Source of the DNA: Tubiluchus corallicola
Taxonomy: Eukaryota; Priapulida; Priapulimorpha; Priapulimorphida; Tubiluchidae
Assembly (NCBI GenBank): GCA_030141605.1
Contig: JAQGDQ010000042.1
Coordinates: 682,001-746,000, forward strand
DNA: 64,000 nt
Direction of reading: 5' to 3'
Shown: in pieces, positions 11,437 through 25,200 of the stretch
How the letters are laid out: the number at the start of each line of letters is the position of its first letter
Position numbering within the stretch: the first letter of the stretch is position 1
Made by a program: the position numbers and the translations under genes
Notes under the pieces: generated by a model
What the model saw: only the letters and a program-made list of their open reading frames with translations
What the model was told of the DNA's origin: nothing
Databases searched by the model: none

Positions 11437-14400
11437 ATGTCTGAACAACCTTGCTATACATTGATCAGTGCTCCAACTGACGGGGAAGCTCCTAATGAAA
11501 TACAATTGAAGCAGGATATTGGTAAGTAACTGATATGGCAAAAAACCTACTGCATCAATTAGAGAGTGAAATAGAGTAAGAGATATAAAACCAGTCAAAA
11601 GCTTAACGTTCTAGTTTCATATTGATGCAACCTTTGACATTTGTCTACCCAAAGTACCCAGAGATTTGTAATCTGAGAGCACTGTGCAATGTGTTAATAT
11701 GAGAGCACTGTGCAATTTGTTAATCTGAGAGCACTGTGCAATGTGTTAATATGAGAGCACTGTGCAATGTGTTAATATGAGAGTACTGTGCAATGTGTTA
11801 ATCTGAGAGCACTGTGCAATGTGTTAATCTGAGAGCACTGTGCAATGTGTTAATCTGAGAGCACTGTGCAATGTATTAATCTGAGAGCACTGCGCAAAGT
11901 GTTAATCAGAGAGCACTGTGCAATGTGTTAATCTGAGAGCACTGTGCAATGTGTTAATCTGAGAGCACTGTGCAATGTATTAATCTGAGAGCACTGCGCA
12001 AAGTGTTAATCAGAGAGCACTGTGCAATGTGTTAGTCTGAGAGCACTGTACAATATGTTAGTCTGAGAGCGTTGAACAATGTATTAGTCGGAGAGCACTG
12101 TACAGTGTGTTGGATATTTAAATTTAGTTAGTTTTGATTGTTAAATGATTAGTTCAGTTGGTAATTATATTAGACTTGTATGTTTAATATTGTTGGTTTA
12201 TTAAGATCTACAAAAATGATCAGTGTAATACAAACAAGGGTTAGGTTAAGTTAGGTTATTTTGGTTTGGACCCTGTCTTTCTTTTTCTGTTTAGCTTTGT
12301 TATCGTTTTTCATCGTGATCGTGAATCACTTTGTTTTAGACTGGTGGGTCTTTGCTCGTTGATGCAAACTGTCCTGAGTAACCAGGTTCTGTTTGTTAAA
12401 TTTTTAGTATCCCAATCTTAACAAGAGCCACTATTAGATATTGGTTTGACATCATAAGACAACTGATGAAAAGGTCATTAACCTTTTCTATTAGCGCTAA
12501 CTTGTAGTGGCTACTAGTTGAAGCATAATTATACAGATTTTGGTGACTGCAGAGATGTGTTGGATTTTTCAGAAAAAGGAGATGTCAAGACAAAAAGAGA
12601 AGCTCTGAAAAAGGTTATTTATATGATTCTTAATGGTGAGAAGGTACAGCCGTCGATGCTGATGCACATCATACGCTTTCTTTTACCTTCACAGGTAATT
12701 TCTATCCCTTTTTTAGTTTGGCTGATTGCGTATAATTAGGAAATCTTATGCAGGCAAAATATTGTATGGCTAATAGATTCCAGCAAATGTATTAAGTAAT
12801 ACCAAGTGCATGTAACTTTAGGAACATATTTATCCAACCATTTTAAAACTTAATGAAAAATTTGCCATTATTTAGTAATAAATAGGCTGACAATAAAAAT
12901 ACTTCTGTTTCCATATGATCGCCCAAGTGATTTTGTATTGCACATCTGGCCTTAGATTTTATTATTATTTTTTGTGCTTCCATATACTTACCTTATCAGT
13001 TATATGAAAGCATATTTTTTAATTTAAAATGTAAAATGCAATCATTATTATAAAATTGTTGTTTCATTCTGGGCACAACCATGTTTTTCTACTGCTAACT
13101 CTTGGGCCGGGCCAGTGTTGTCATTTTGCATGCTGCTGATTATTGTATTGGAGGCTAAAAATTCGTATTTTCTGCCAAATTATTATATTAATTTGATTTC
13201 AACTAAATTTGAACATTCGATAATTCAGCTTTAAAAATTCACAAGCTTCAAAAAATTTTCCTCTGGCCCTAGACATTTTTTGTGCTCATATGATAAGATA
13301 GAAACAAAATTTTTTGTGGTCAGGATTATTCAGTTGAAACCAACTGCAGTTTAGTACAAAATGATTTTGTAATTCAAGTATGCCCGAAACCAATAGTAAT
13401 TTAGAAATATGGCACATTTTGCACTGTTTTTAAGTGGTGAGTTTAGCTTTTTAAGTTGAACTAAATGTTTTGTTCGTGACATTCTTGTAAATTTGTCTTT
13501 CTGCAAGTACCACTGTAGGCAACTCAAATATACACAAGTGAATGTGTTTTGTATACATCTTACTATTGTTGTTGTTACTGACTCAGTAACTATTATTTGT
13601 TTAATGTGTATATTTGACTACTATTATTAATGTTAAGATCCAGACAGTTTTTGCGCTGTTATAGATTCAGCAGTGTCAACTTTAGTTTAAGACAGGTTTT
13701 CCTTCTTGTCTTGGTCCTTCTGACCTTCCTTTAAAAGTATATTAACTTTCAAAACATTAGTTTTGTTCTTATTAACAAAAATCGATTTTAGTATTTTAAT
13801 AATTTCCCCATTATTTTACATAAAGGCGATATCACTTGTCCCATTACTTTTACAGTTTAACTCAAAGCAAGGAATGGAAGCTGTCCAAAATTTTAATTGT
13901 AAATGAAAAATAAAGTGCTAAAGCATTTTGCCAAACATGTGCTTGAATTAAGCACTTGCTTATTTAAAAATGTAGTTACCAATACATGTAGTACTATTTC
14001 ACTGCAACTATAATCTTATTGATTTAACCTATCCACGTAAGAATTTGCTTTACAGTTCTGCCTTTCTAGGCAAGTATCAAAATTTTGCTTACTTGAGTCA
14101 TAGTCCATTTTTGTTTATAAATAGTATGATACTTGCCAACCTACACTATCAGGTCCGGATTCTTTTCTTATGGTTTCAGTTAGAGTTCAGTTTCAAGTGG
14201 AAGATAATCTGTTTATGTTCAGCTCTATGATTTGTGTTTCTGCACAGCTTAGTTAGTTCCCACAGCACAGATAAATTGTATGATTTTTTTGTGATGGATA
14301 TTTTAAATTAAGTGTTATATTTAATGTGTGAAAACAACAGCTTGCATCACTTCACTCATCATTCTCATATTATTTGACAGGACCATCAGATCAAAAAACT

Positions 14401-16113
14401 TTTACTAATTTTTTGGGAAATTGTTCCAAAAACGACACCTGATGGAAAACTCATGCAGGAATTCATCCTGGTTTGTGATGCTTATCGGAAGGTTTGTATA
14501 GTACCTATAATGTGTTCCCTGAGTTTAGTGCTGAGTTTACATTTCTTAAATAGCACGTTGCATATGCAATTCAAATTTCTGTAGTATAGATTATCATTAC
14601 TTAATTTCTAAGTCACATAGATAAATTTAGGATCATCATTTGGAATAAATAGGCCTACCTGCAAACAAAATTTGTTGTATTTTTTATCTATCTCTTGCAG
14701 GCAAATTTACAGGTACATGCATGAACAAAATGCTACTATATCAAGATTTTTTTGAAATATCGGCATCATATCGGATCAGAAAAACCAGTATCGAACAACA
14801 GTAGAAGTAGCCTCCGGACGTGTGTTATGTGCTTTGTACTAGACGAACGATACTCTATAGTGTGTAAAAAAGAATTATGATACAATTAACTGTATAAAAA
14901 CAATGTATTTTTTAGGATTTGCAGCACCCCAATGAATTCATTCGAGGTTCTACTCTTCGCTTTCTCTGTAAGTTGAAGGAGTCGGAATTACTTGAACCAC
15001 TGATGCCCGCCATTCGTGGTTGCTTAGAACATCGCCATTCTTATGTGCGTAGGAATGCTGTGATGGCAATATACACAATCTACAGGTAAACTTGTGTTTT
15101 TATTTTACAAGGCTGCTCTGAATGAATACAAAAGGAAAATTGTCATTAAGTAATTAACAATAAAAAGATGAAATGAACACTATTTGGGCTGGACTTTAAG
15201 TCTGTTTACAAATAGAATCTCTAGTAGAAAAACAGAACAGAAAAAATCTAATAGAATGGCAGCAAGAATACAAACAAATTCATCAATACAACAAGCAGTC
15301 AATAATTCTAATAACAAATTAGAAAACAGAACAAGAAGCATCTAATACAGTAGTGAGAAAAATAGAAGGAAACTGACGAAATCATTCATCATAAAATAAC
15401 CAACAATCCGTATAACAATCTAAAAACAGATGCAAAGGGCAAACAAATCTTGTTAGATTATTTGTTGTTCAGTGTTCTGTACTTTCGTTGCTTCTTGTTG
15501 TGGTTGAAGGTACAAAGAAGAAAACGGCAATATCATGAAAACATGATATTTCAAATATAAATTATGATACTTTTTACAGTCTTAGTGCTTCTGTTATTCA
15601 AGATTTTTGTAGCTAGTTACATGTATCAGCAAATTAAAGATGTTATCAGATTTTATATTTATATACACCTTTGTTGATGTTTGTTCAGGCCTAAAATCTT
15701 TTTTTAATTACAGGTACATAGGTTGTTGACATGCATTTTTTATTTTAATTATTACTTTAGCATTACATTGTTATGTGAATCTACTAATAGGCATTCTATC
15801 CAGTTGTTTTTAGTTTATATCACTGAACTATTTTTTACGTGCTGTTTTGAAAATGCTAAAAGAAAACGTGTTATATTTTTTGCAGGAATTTTGACTTTCT
15901 TATTCCGGATGCACCCGAACTTATAGCCAACTTCCTGGAGGGTGAACAGGATGCGTCCTGCAAACGTAATGCATTCATGATGCTGATCCATGCAGATCAA
16001 GACCGTGCGTTGAGTTACTTGAGTAGTTGCATTGATCAGGTTCACACATTCGGCGATATCTTACAGCTTGTGATTGTGGAATTAATTTACAAGGTATGGC
16101 ACATAAGTATTTT

Positions 16114-16177
<64 letters not shown>

Positions 16178-16205
16178 CAGTAGCAGTAGCAGTAGCAGTA
16201 GCAGT

Positions 16206-16246
<41 letters not shown>

Positions 16247-19200
16247 TAATAATAATAAAAAATTATTATTAGTAGTCAGGTGAAATGAGAATTAAATGAA
16301 ATTAGCTAGAATTGCTTCTGTTTATAAGTCTGTAATAGAATAATAATATGTAATATAAAAATGAGGATAAGACAAATCTCGTACAAATGGTTACTACAGT
16401 GTGATTGAAATTCTAAACAGTCTTTAATATTAGTTTAAAACAGTCCTTTGATTCGCTGTCACATAGATGACAGTTGTAACAGTAAGGAATAAGTGAAGTC
16501 TCTATTAAGTGAATCCTTTATTAAGTGCAATATTCAAATGCCTTGCATTTTCAACCTACTGCTACAAAGTTCTTTGTTCAAGAGAATAACTCACAATTCA
16601 TTTTCGCATTGTTCTTGTTTTGCAGGTTTGCCTTGCTAACCCAAATGAACGTGCTCGATTCATACGTTGTATTTATAACCTGCTTCAGTCAAGCAGTCCT
16701 GCCGTGCGGTATGAAGCTGCAGGGACTCTTGTTACACTCTCTAATGCACCGACTGCTGTTAAGGTGACTCATTATTTATGCTTTTGTATACGGTACAGAT
16801 TGGTGTACAGTCAATTGCAGTTTTAAGTATTTTGTTGTCTTATAGAATTTTGGATTCTTATAATTTTAGTGACATTTTTAGGTTGAAGTTATTTTTCTAC
16901 TCATTGTTCTAATCAGTTTGCATTAATCTTATTTTTAGCACTAACGTTTTTTTGTTTGGATCTTTGTAGGAATTTCCTTAATTAATGTTGGCGCCTCAAA
17001 CTGAAAAGTATGTTAACAGTGTTTTTTATCTTTAGGCTGCTGCGTCGTGTTACATTGATCTCATCGTAAAAGAGAGTGACAACAACGTAAAGTTGATTGT
17101 TCTTGATCGATTGATTGCATTAAGAGTAAGTACTCATTAAGCAGGAAACTTACTTGTTTCTTTAGCAGTTTATTGAACTTTATATTTATGTTCGTAACAA
17201 TTATTTTTAAAGGTTTTGACAGACACAAAGCTTTTTAATTGATACTAATAGTGCTTTTAATAATTTTTTTATTTGCAAGTTCACGGTACTTAAATACGAA
17301 GGCCACTATCTATAGACTTACTTTACCAAAAACACATTTTATATGGTTTTCAGATATTCTTAAATTTTAAATTAGATTTCGATGCTGAAAGTAAAAAACA
17401 TTATTTAATGGCCGTCAGTGATTTTTAAATGTGATTAATTATACAAAAATGTTTTGTAAATTGCATGAGTGACACCATTTGCATTATGCTTCAGGAGAAT
17501 CCGTCACATGAGAAGGTGCTCCAGGAGCTCGTAATGGACATACTCCGTGTCTTATCCTCACCTGATTTGGAAGTCAGACGCAAAACATTGTCACTTGCAC
17601 TGGACCTTGTCACATCACGTAACATGGAAGAAGTGAGTATTTAATTTATGCAACAGTGATATTTTTACTTAATGATTTTATTATGAAATAGCTTACGTAC
17701 GATGCGTAAAAGAAGTATTTAATTCTTATGCTGATATTTTTGCCCATAGATGGTGCTAGTGTTGAAAAAGGAAGTACAGAAGACGCACAATGTGGAGCAT
17801 GAAGACACTGGAAAATATCGTCAGCTTCTTGTCCGCACCCTTCATCAGTGCTGTATCAAGTATCCTGATATCACCTCTACTATCATTCCTTTGGTATTAA
17901 TTAGTAATTGGTACTAAAATGTCTACTATAAAGTCACTTGTGAAGTTTGGTTTTCTTAATTTTGCATATTCTTCTGTTGTATGATTATTAATTATTGGTG
18001 AAATGCCTGTATTTATTGTAATCAGAAAATGGTGTTGTTTCATATTTTTTCTAATTTCTTTATCATGGCATTTCTTAATATTTGCTTTAACTATTGCTCA
18101 TTGGATTTTCTTTATTGCAGATATGAGTAACCTTTTAATTTTTCAGCTTATGGAGTTTCTTAGTGACACTAATGAACTCGCTGCATCGGATGTTCTTGTG
18201 TTTGTTCGTGAAGCTATACATCGCTTTGAATCATTGCACATGCTCATTATTGTGAAGCTTCTAGAAGTTTTTCCTTCAATTAAAGCTCTGAAGGTAATGT
18301 AATTTTAGTGACAGTGATCTTGCTTTACTTATGTCAATTTGGGAGGGTATCTGGACCAATCTTGTAAACGGTCTGTAAGTTTTGTTTTTGAGAATGTTGG
18401 CATCTCACTCGATTGGGTTATACTTTGTTTTGGTATGTAATAGTGAGTCGAGCATTGTTTTGTTCTTTTCTAATCGAAGTATAACATCTGCAATAAATGT
18501 TACAGGTATACAGAGCCGCTCTGTGGATTTTAGGAGAATACTGTAGTTCAATAGATCAAATACAGGATCTTATGCATCACATCCGACAGTCTCTCGGTGA
18601 AATTCCAATTGTTGATGATGAGATGAAAAAAGCAGTAGGTCAGTTGCACTGTTCCTTTGCATTTTGTAAAACAAGAATTCCTGCTCCATTACACTGGTAC
18701 TGTCCAAGGAAAGGCTTCCCGCATTAAAGTTCTTATTAGTACTATACCCTGTGTCATGTCATCCTATGTGATATATCGGTTGCATTGTATGCCTCTCAAT
18801 GAACTGAAACTGTATTTCACTAAATAGGTTTGCTGATTTCGGGCTTGAACTATAAAATTGTGCAACAGTTTTTTTGGAGCAAGACACCTAAGACTTTGAC
18901 TGAACACTCACTTTTTCTTTATAAAGAATTTGCTCCATTCTTCATTTCCCCTTTCAGCATTGAAAAGTATCTTTGGATAACGATCAAATTGTTTTCAATT
19001 TTTGTTCTTTTTTGACATTTTAATTTTTAGCCTTATTTTTTCATTCTCTGTTTATGCTTCTCATCAATGTAGCTAGCACTTGTTAGTTAGTGCGTTGGCA
19101 CTAGAAAAGTAAGAAGAGTTTCTAACTTATATGAATGCGTGATAAAGTTAAAGGAAAAGCCAATCCTCAAACAACATTTATTGCATTTCAATGCATAATT

Positions 19201-22200
19201 AACAATATTGAGATCGCCACACAGTATATGCGCATAAAATGCCTTCCTTAAAAATGTAAAAGATTTAAATATTTGTTAAGAAAAGAAGTAAGCTGGCGCC
19301 TGGTGTGCAGCTTGAAAGCCATGAAGGTACGCGTTGTAAAATTTCTACAGTTCACTCAGAAGTTCTGTTATTCTAGGGTGCTATTTAACTGTGTTTACGT
19401 AAAAATTAGTAATTGAATAAAATTAGTAAAATTATGAGCAAATTTAAAGTGATTACATAGCTCTAATGCACAGGATTATGCCTTAAAATCTGTAAGTAGT
19501 GTACATTAATTGTGTAAATAAATAATTTACAGAATTTTGTTGACTCATATACACACACAAACTTGTGAGTGTGTAGTAGTGAGTGCATTGCAGATTACTT
19601 AGTTTATAGAATTGGCTCTATAAGTAAAAAAATAGCTCAAGCACCTGGCGGGATAAGTGTTTACATTGCACAGTAACCGGATGATGCTATTGTTTGTTCA
19701 AAATGAGCGCGCACAAGTGTGAAGTGATCACAACTTTAATTTGATTTTACTAATTACACTGAGGTGTTTGTCACAGTTTTAGTGCTGAAATAAGCTTAAC
19801 TTCATTTTGCTTTAATATTATGCAGGTAAGGATGAAGATCACGATGAGGCCATGCAGCAGAATGTTCCTAGGCTTGTAACCGCAGACGGTTCTTATGCAT
19901 CACAGAGTGCATATAGTAGTGGAGGCTCTGGAGGAAAGAAAGGCAGCGAAGAAAAACGGTATTTTCTACTCGCTGTTTTATGATCTTTTGGTCTTTTTTG
20001 CACTTATAGATTATTGTTTATTTAATCAAATAGCCAGTAATACAGAGGCTGTATATTTTGTACAAAATTACATTTTATGCATTGTGTGTATAAGATCTTA
20101 CACATTATACAATATATAAATAGCATGGGAATAATTTTAAATTAAGTATAGGATTACGTCTAATTGTGATGAGTAAATAATAAGCCTTGTTCCAGCGATT
20201 GATGATGATCGTGAAGAGGTCAAAGTGTTAAGTGATTTGTGTGCACTTGACAATGCCTCGCAGCCCATGCTAATGTAACAGTAATAGTTTTAACAGCTAG
20301 CTAGAACCTTACCTATTTCTTCTTTTTTGTTCGCAAACAAGATCCTGCTAGTAAATCATTCTGTGCGCAGACTAGTGCATAAGTAAGTAAAGTCCACGTA
20401 AAACAACCAAAGTTACTGAACTGAAGTGGCAGATGGCTTTGCTGTACTCACGTCACATGATGGTTGCAGTTAAAGATGTGACCTACAGCAACTGCTCCTG
20501 CACACTGTGAAAAGGCTTATTGTTGGTTCATATCTGAAGGTAAACTTGTAAGATCTGAGCTGAGCAGGCAGTATGGAATAACGGGAGTGCAGTAAGTGCA
20601 AAATAAAAGGAAAGAAAGCCTGAAAGGTAATGAGTGTGAAGATGTGGTGAGAAAGATGATGAAACAATGGAGAATGACAAGATATAAGGATTAGAACAAG
20701 CCATAGCAACCAACGGGACAATGTACAAAAGAGACGGCAACCGTGCACACACAAAGGCGCCAAAATGAATTTACTTCTTCTTCTGCAACTTCTTTTTCTT
20801 CATTCTCCTTTTTCTTCTATAACAAGAAAAATTATTAAGATTTATGAAGATGACTTTCATATTTTCTGATTGTGTCATTATTTTCTAGGCCGCCATTACG
20901 TGGATTTCTTATGGATGGAGAGTTTTTTATGGGGGCAGCACTAGCCACAACGCTAACAAAGCTAGCATTGCGCTATGTTGAACTAACTCCAGATCTCAAG
21001 AAGCAAAATGTAAGTTATTTTACTGATTGCTCATAACTTAATTAAATATTCAAAGTAAAAATCTTTTGTACAATTTACTGAGATTGAATTTATGATAACA
21101 TAAAAAATTGTAGCAATAATTCCTACATATTCTGTTTCATGCTTTCGTACAAGCTTGTTTTTGGCTTTATGTTCATTTTTAATTAATAAAATGCTCTTTA
21201 TTTATTTATTTTTTTTGTATTATTTCGCCTTCATGACTCAATAAAGTCGAAGTCATTTTTTAGCGTCTCCTTTCTTTCACCAATTCATTATCCACAATAG
21301 GTAATAATGGTTAAAAAGAAACGGCAAATGGCTTATAAATGCTCTGGCAATCACAGTCACAATCTAACTAATTAATAATATCATTAGTTCTCAGTTGATT
21401 TGAGAAAAACGTTGATGTCATAAGTATCCCTGTACTGTCATGGGTGTAGGTGGTGCTGTTGGATTGTGTGCTACAAGGATGAAATCTGGAGCCTGCTCTG
21501 TCATGTTGAGCTAGTATCTCAGCTGGCATAGAATGTCAGTACTAATCCAGGTCTCTGGTTCAAATCCTGACTAGGCCAGAATTTTGCAGGTCTCGTTTTT
21601 CTAACTCATTACCCACAATAAGTAATAATTGCTAAAAATAAACCACAGTGGTTTATAAACACTCTGGTATCACAGTCATATTCACAGTCATAATAATAAA
21701 GTCAATTAATTTGTGTTGTTTCAAAAATTGTTACAGTGCAAAAGATTTCACTGTTTTCTCTAACATTTTGTACTGTTCATTTATTTGCTCTGATTACCAT
21801 GATACCATTTACAAAAAAGATTAGAAATGGCATTAGTAATTTTAGAATACCAGGAACCACGCGATGCTTTTGTATTTTTAGAAATTATCATCATTGTGAA
21901 TGTGTTTGTCTAGTAAAGAGACATTTAGAATTTATTAAAACTGTTTTTACAGTTGTTTATTGGAGAGTGTATGCTCATTATGGCAACCATAATCCACTTG
22001 GGAAAATCTTCACTTTCCAAAAAGGTATGTATTAATAATATATGCATTGTGAATGTACATATATATATATGTAATGTACTATATGCAAAAAAGCTTACCT
22101 TTTAGAACTGTTGTTTCAGTATGTTGTGTGTAATTAATTTAAAGAAAGTGTATGAGATTCTGTCGTGCTAAAGCCTTTATCAAACCATATTAATTGTCAG

Positions 22201-25200
22201 CTGAAAATAGATTTTTTGTTAACTGTGACCGTTCAGTACTTTGCGTGTTTATTATGTTTTATATTGTGTTCAATTTGTGATTTAAAGAATTTTTGAACAT
22301 TGTGCAATTCTTCAAGGAAAGATTTTTTAGAACATATAAGGAATAATATACTTGGATGTTGAGATCTGTCGCATGTGATGAATTAGGTATTGCAGCACAT
22401 GTAGTTCTAGGAAAGAATTCAGCCATTAAGCCTTTTCTCAGTTTCGTTGTGCGTATGCACAGCTGCTGTAGGTCAAAGGTTAAATGAACCACAACAACAC
22501 ATCTTAACTACTGCCGTCATATGACATGTGGGTAAAGCAAAGTCGTGTCTACAGCAGTTCAGTAACTTCAGTTGTTTTACGTGAACTTTACTTAATTATG
22601 CATTAGTCTGTGTAATGGAGAGTGATTTACTAGCAGGATCTTGCTTGGAAACTAGAAAAAATGAACTAGGTAAGGTTCTAGCTAGCTGTTAAAACTGGTA
22701 CTACGACAATTTTTATAAAAAAACAAACACGTAATATATTGGACTTTTAATTCTAGTATCAAATTTCCAAGAAAATGTTCAAAAAATACTAAAAATCTAA
22801 TTTTATAACCCTGTACCTGCTTCTCTGTTCTCTGGCTAAAAATTAGTACTGCAATTGTAAAAAAACTTGTATTTTCAAATTCCAATAGTAGCTCATAGAA
22901 GCAATCACTTTGCTTTGGGTTTTTTGTGTTGCCAAATCCAGATCTTTGTCTGGAAGAGTCCTGTACAGGATTTAAGTATAACTTCAACGTGTTTTTGCAA
23001 AGTTCGTGGCAACCAATATTTGTGCGATTGCTAAGTGTTTTGTCGAAATGCGACAAAAAAACAATGAGTAACTTTAACAGCGATTTTCTCAAAATTATGT
23101 TTCTATGTGTACCATGCACCTCGACTTCAATGTGGATTATCTCAGCTTAGAAATTGCGATGAGCTTGGTATCAAAATGATCCTCATGAAATGGTGATTCA
23201 GGATATGTGAATATCCAGAAAAGCTTAATTGCCGACTTACAGACGAGTTTGCCCTGCAAGCACACATATTATGAATTAGAAAAATGCACCTACTGGATAG
23301 CACAAAATATGCTTAATATGGAAAAATATTTTAGTCCCTTAAAAGTCGTATTACTGGGATTCAACTGTAATGTTATTAGCATTTCATATCAAGCTGTAAT
23401 GCTTGATTGTATGATGTTATTACAGGCAATTACTGATGATGATGTTGACCGTATTGCACTTTGTCTGAAAGTCCTGGCAGAGCGAACACCTGAGCTCAGT
23501 GCCCTATTCAGTGAAGCAAGCAGACAGGCTTTGGGTGTCATGTTAGCTTCCAAGACAGATGAGGAGAAAGAAAGTCAGAAAGTAAACAAAAATAGTTTAA
23601 ATTTGTAGGAAAACTATGTTAATGCTTTCCGTAATTGTTTTCCATGCAACTTGCACATTAAACACTGTAGTTTGCAATTTTGATGACTGTAGTTTGTAAT
23701 TTTATAAATCACATTGTTGCCATTTGAGACACAGCGGGCAATCCTTCCTTCCTTCCAGGTTAAAGATCGGAAGAAAACATTAAACATTCATGCTGATGAT
23801 CCAATTTCATTCATGCAACTAGCAGCAAATACTGATTTTGGCACATTGGAGGTACTAATTTTAACTATTTTTGTTAGTTACAATTTGGTTTTATTTTTAC
23901 TGTTTGGTAGAATTCTTAATAATGAAACTTGTTTTGTCTTCAACTTGCAATTTTTGTGTTGTAGGTTTAGCGAAGTATTTCTTCTTACTTTTGCATATGT
24001 CATCTGTTTCACATAATGGATAGGAGCTGATTAAACAAGGGTTTTTCTTCAGTGTTTATGTATATTCCTTTTTGCCACTTTAAATTTAAGTTTATAAGTT
24101 ATTGATGATGTATTATTGATTGATTGATTTAATTGATTATTGATTGATTACCAAGTTATTGGCTGATTTAGTAAGTTATTTGTGATCATTAAGTTACTGC
24201 TTATGGTAAGTTTTGACTGTTGCAGAACCAGTTTGAACTGAGTTTGTCCATGGCTGTGGGTACAACTGGTGTGAAGAAAGAACAATCAGACTTTTCATCT
24301 TCTAAACTGAGTAAGGTACGTAGACTTACAAAAACTTTATTAGCTGTTGCAAATATTAGTTTATGAGTCCATAGTTTTTCTCTAACATGCTCGTAGTAAT
24401 AAGCAGTAATATGCTACTGTAAAACACTGTGTTATATTGCTTTTCTATTTTGTTACTGTATCACACATTGTTCCTGGACATACTATACTGTGTGGTATAC
24501 CAAAAAAGGAAAATTTTTACTATATTAGTGTGTGAATTACATTTTATCTAATGAAATTTAATACTGAAATAGGTCAACTAATTGCTTGTCAATTATGGAA
24601 AAGGAATATTTTTTCACCTTTTGCCACGCTTATGCAAATTGACATTTTTTAATGAAGGTTACACAGTTGACCGGATTTAGTGATCCCGTGTATGCTGAAG
24701 CTTATGTTCACGTTAACCAGTATGACATAGTCCTTGATGTGCTTGTTGTAAACCAGACGGGAGACACCCTGCAAAATGTCACTCTAGAATTAGCTACCTT
24801 GGGTATGTTTTCTTCTGTTTATTAACTGCTGGGGAAGCAATGAAATAAAAAAAAGAATGTAACTTCCAATATTTTTCAATGCATGATTGCAACCAGCCTT
24901 TCTAATAGATTTGTTTGTACAGGAGACCTGAAGCTGGTAGAGAAACCAACACCCATGACTATGGCACCGCATGATTTCTCCAATATAAAGGCTACAGTTA
25001 AAGTTGCATCCACGGAAAATGGCATCATTTTTGGAAATATTGGTATGTTTGTTAAATATCTACACACAGTAATGTCACTTTTAGCATATCAGTAAACTGT
25101 GCACTAATTGCACTTTTACAGTACTTATCTATCAGTTTGTTTCCAAAAGATATCTAACTTTTTCTTGCAGCTTAACTACCTTAGGTATAATACTCCTTTT

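Noticed and set aside
11146-11598. 150-codon minus-strand frame over the COPB1 start
   Set aside because: Antisense to a well supported exon, no recognised domain, and chance open frames of this size are not surprising in this window. Listed here only because part of it looks protein-like.
11671-12112. CRISPR-like array
   Set aside because: Units are directly tandem without spacers and sit in an animal intron; it is a minisatellite.
21508-21578. Functional tRNA gene
   Set aside because: The anticodon stem does not pair and the acceptor stem has mismatches; better as a SINE head.
22682-23119. 145-codon minus-strand frame in COPB1 intron 14
   Set aside because: No recognisable domain; partly overlaps the inverted-repeat arm, so it is more likely repeat-derived or chance.
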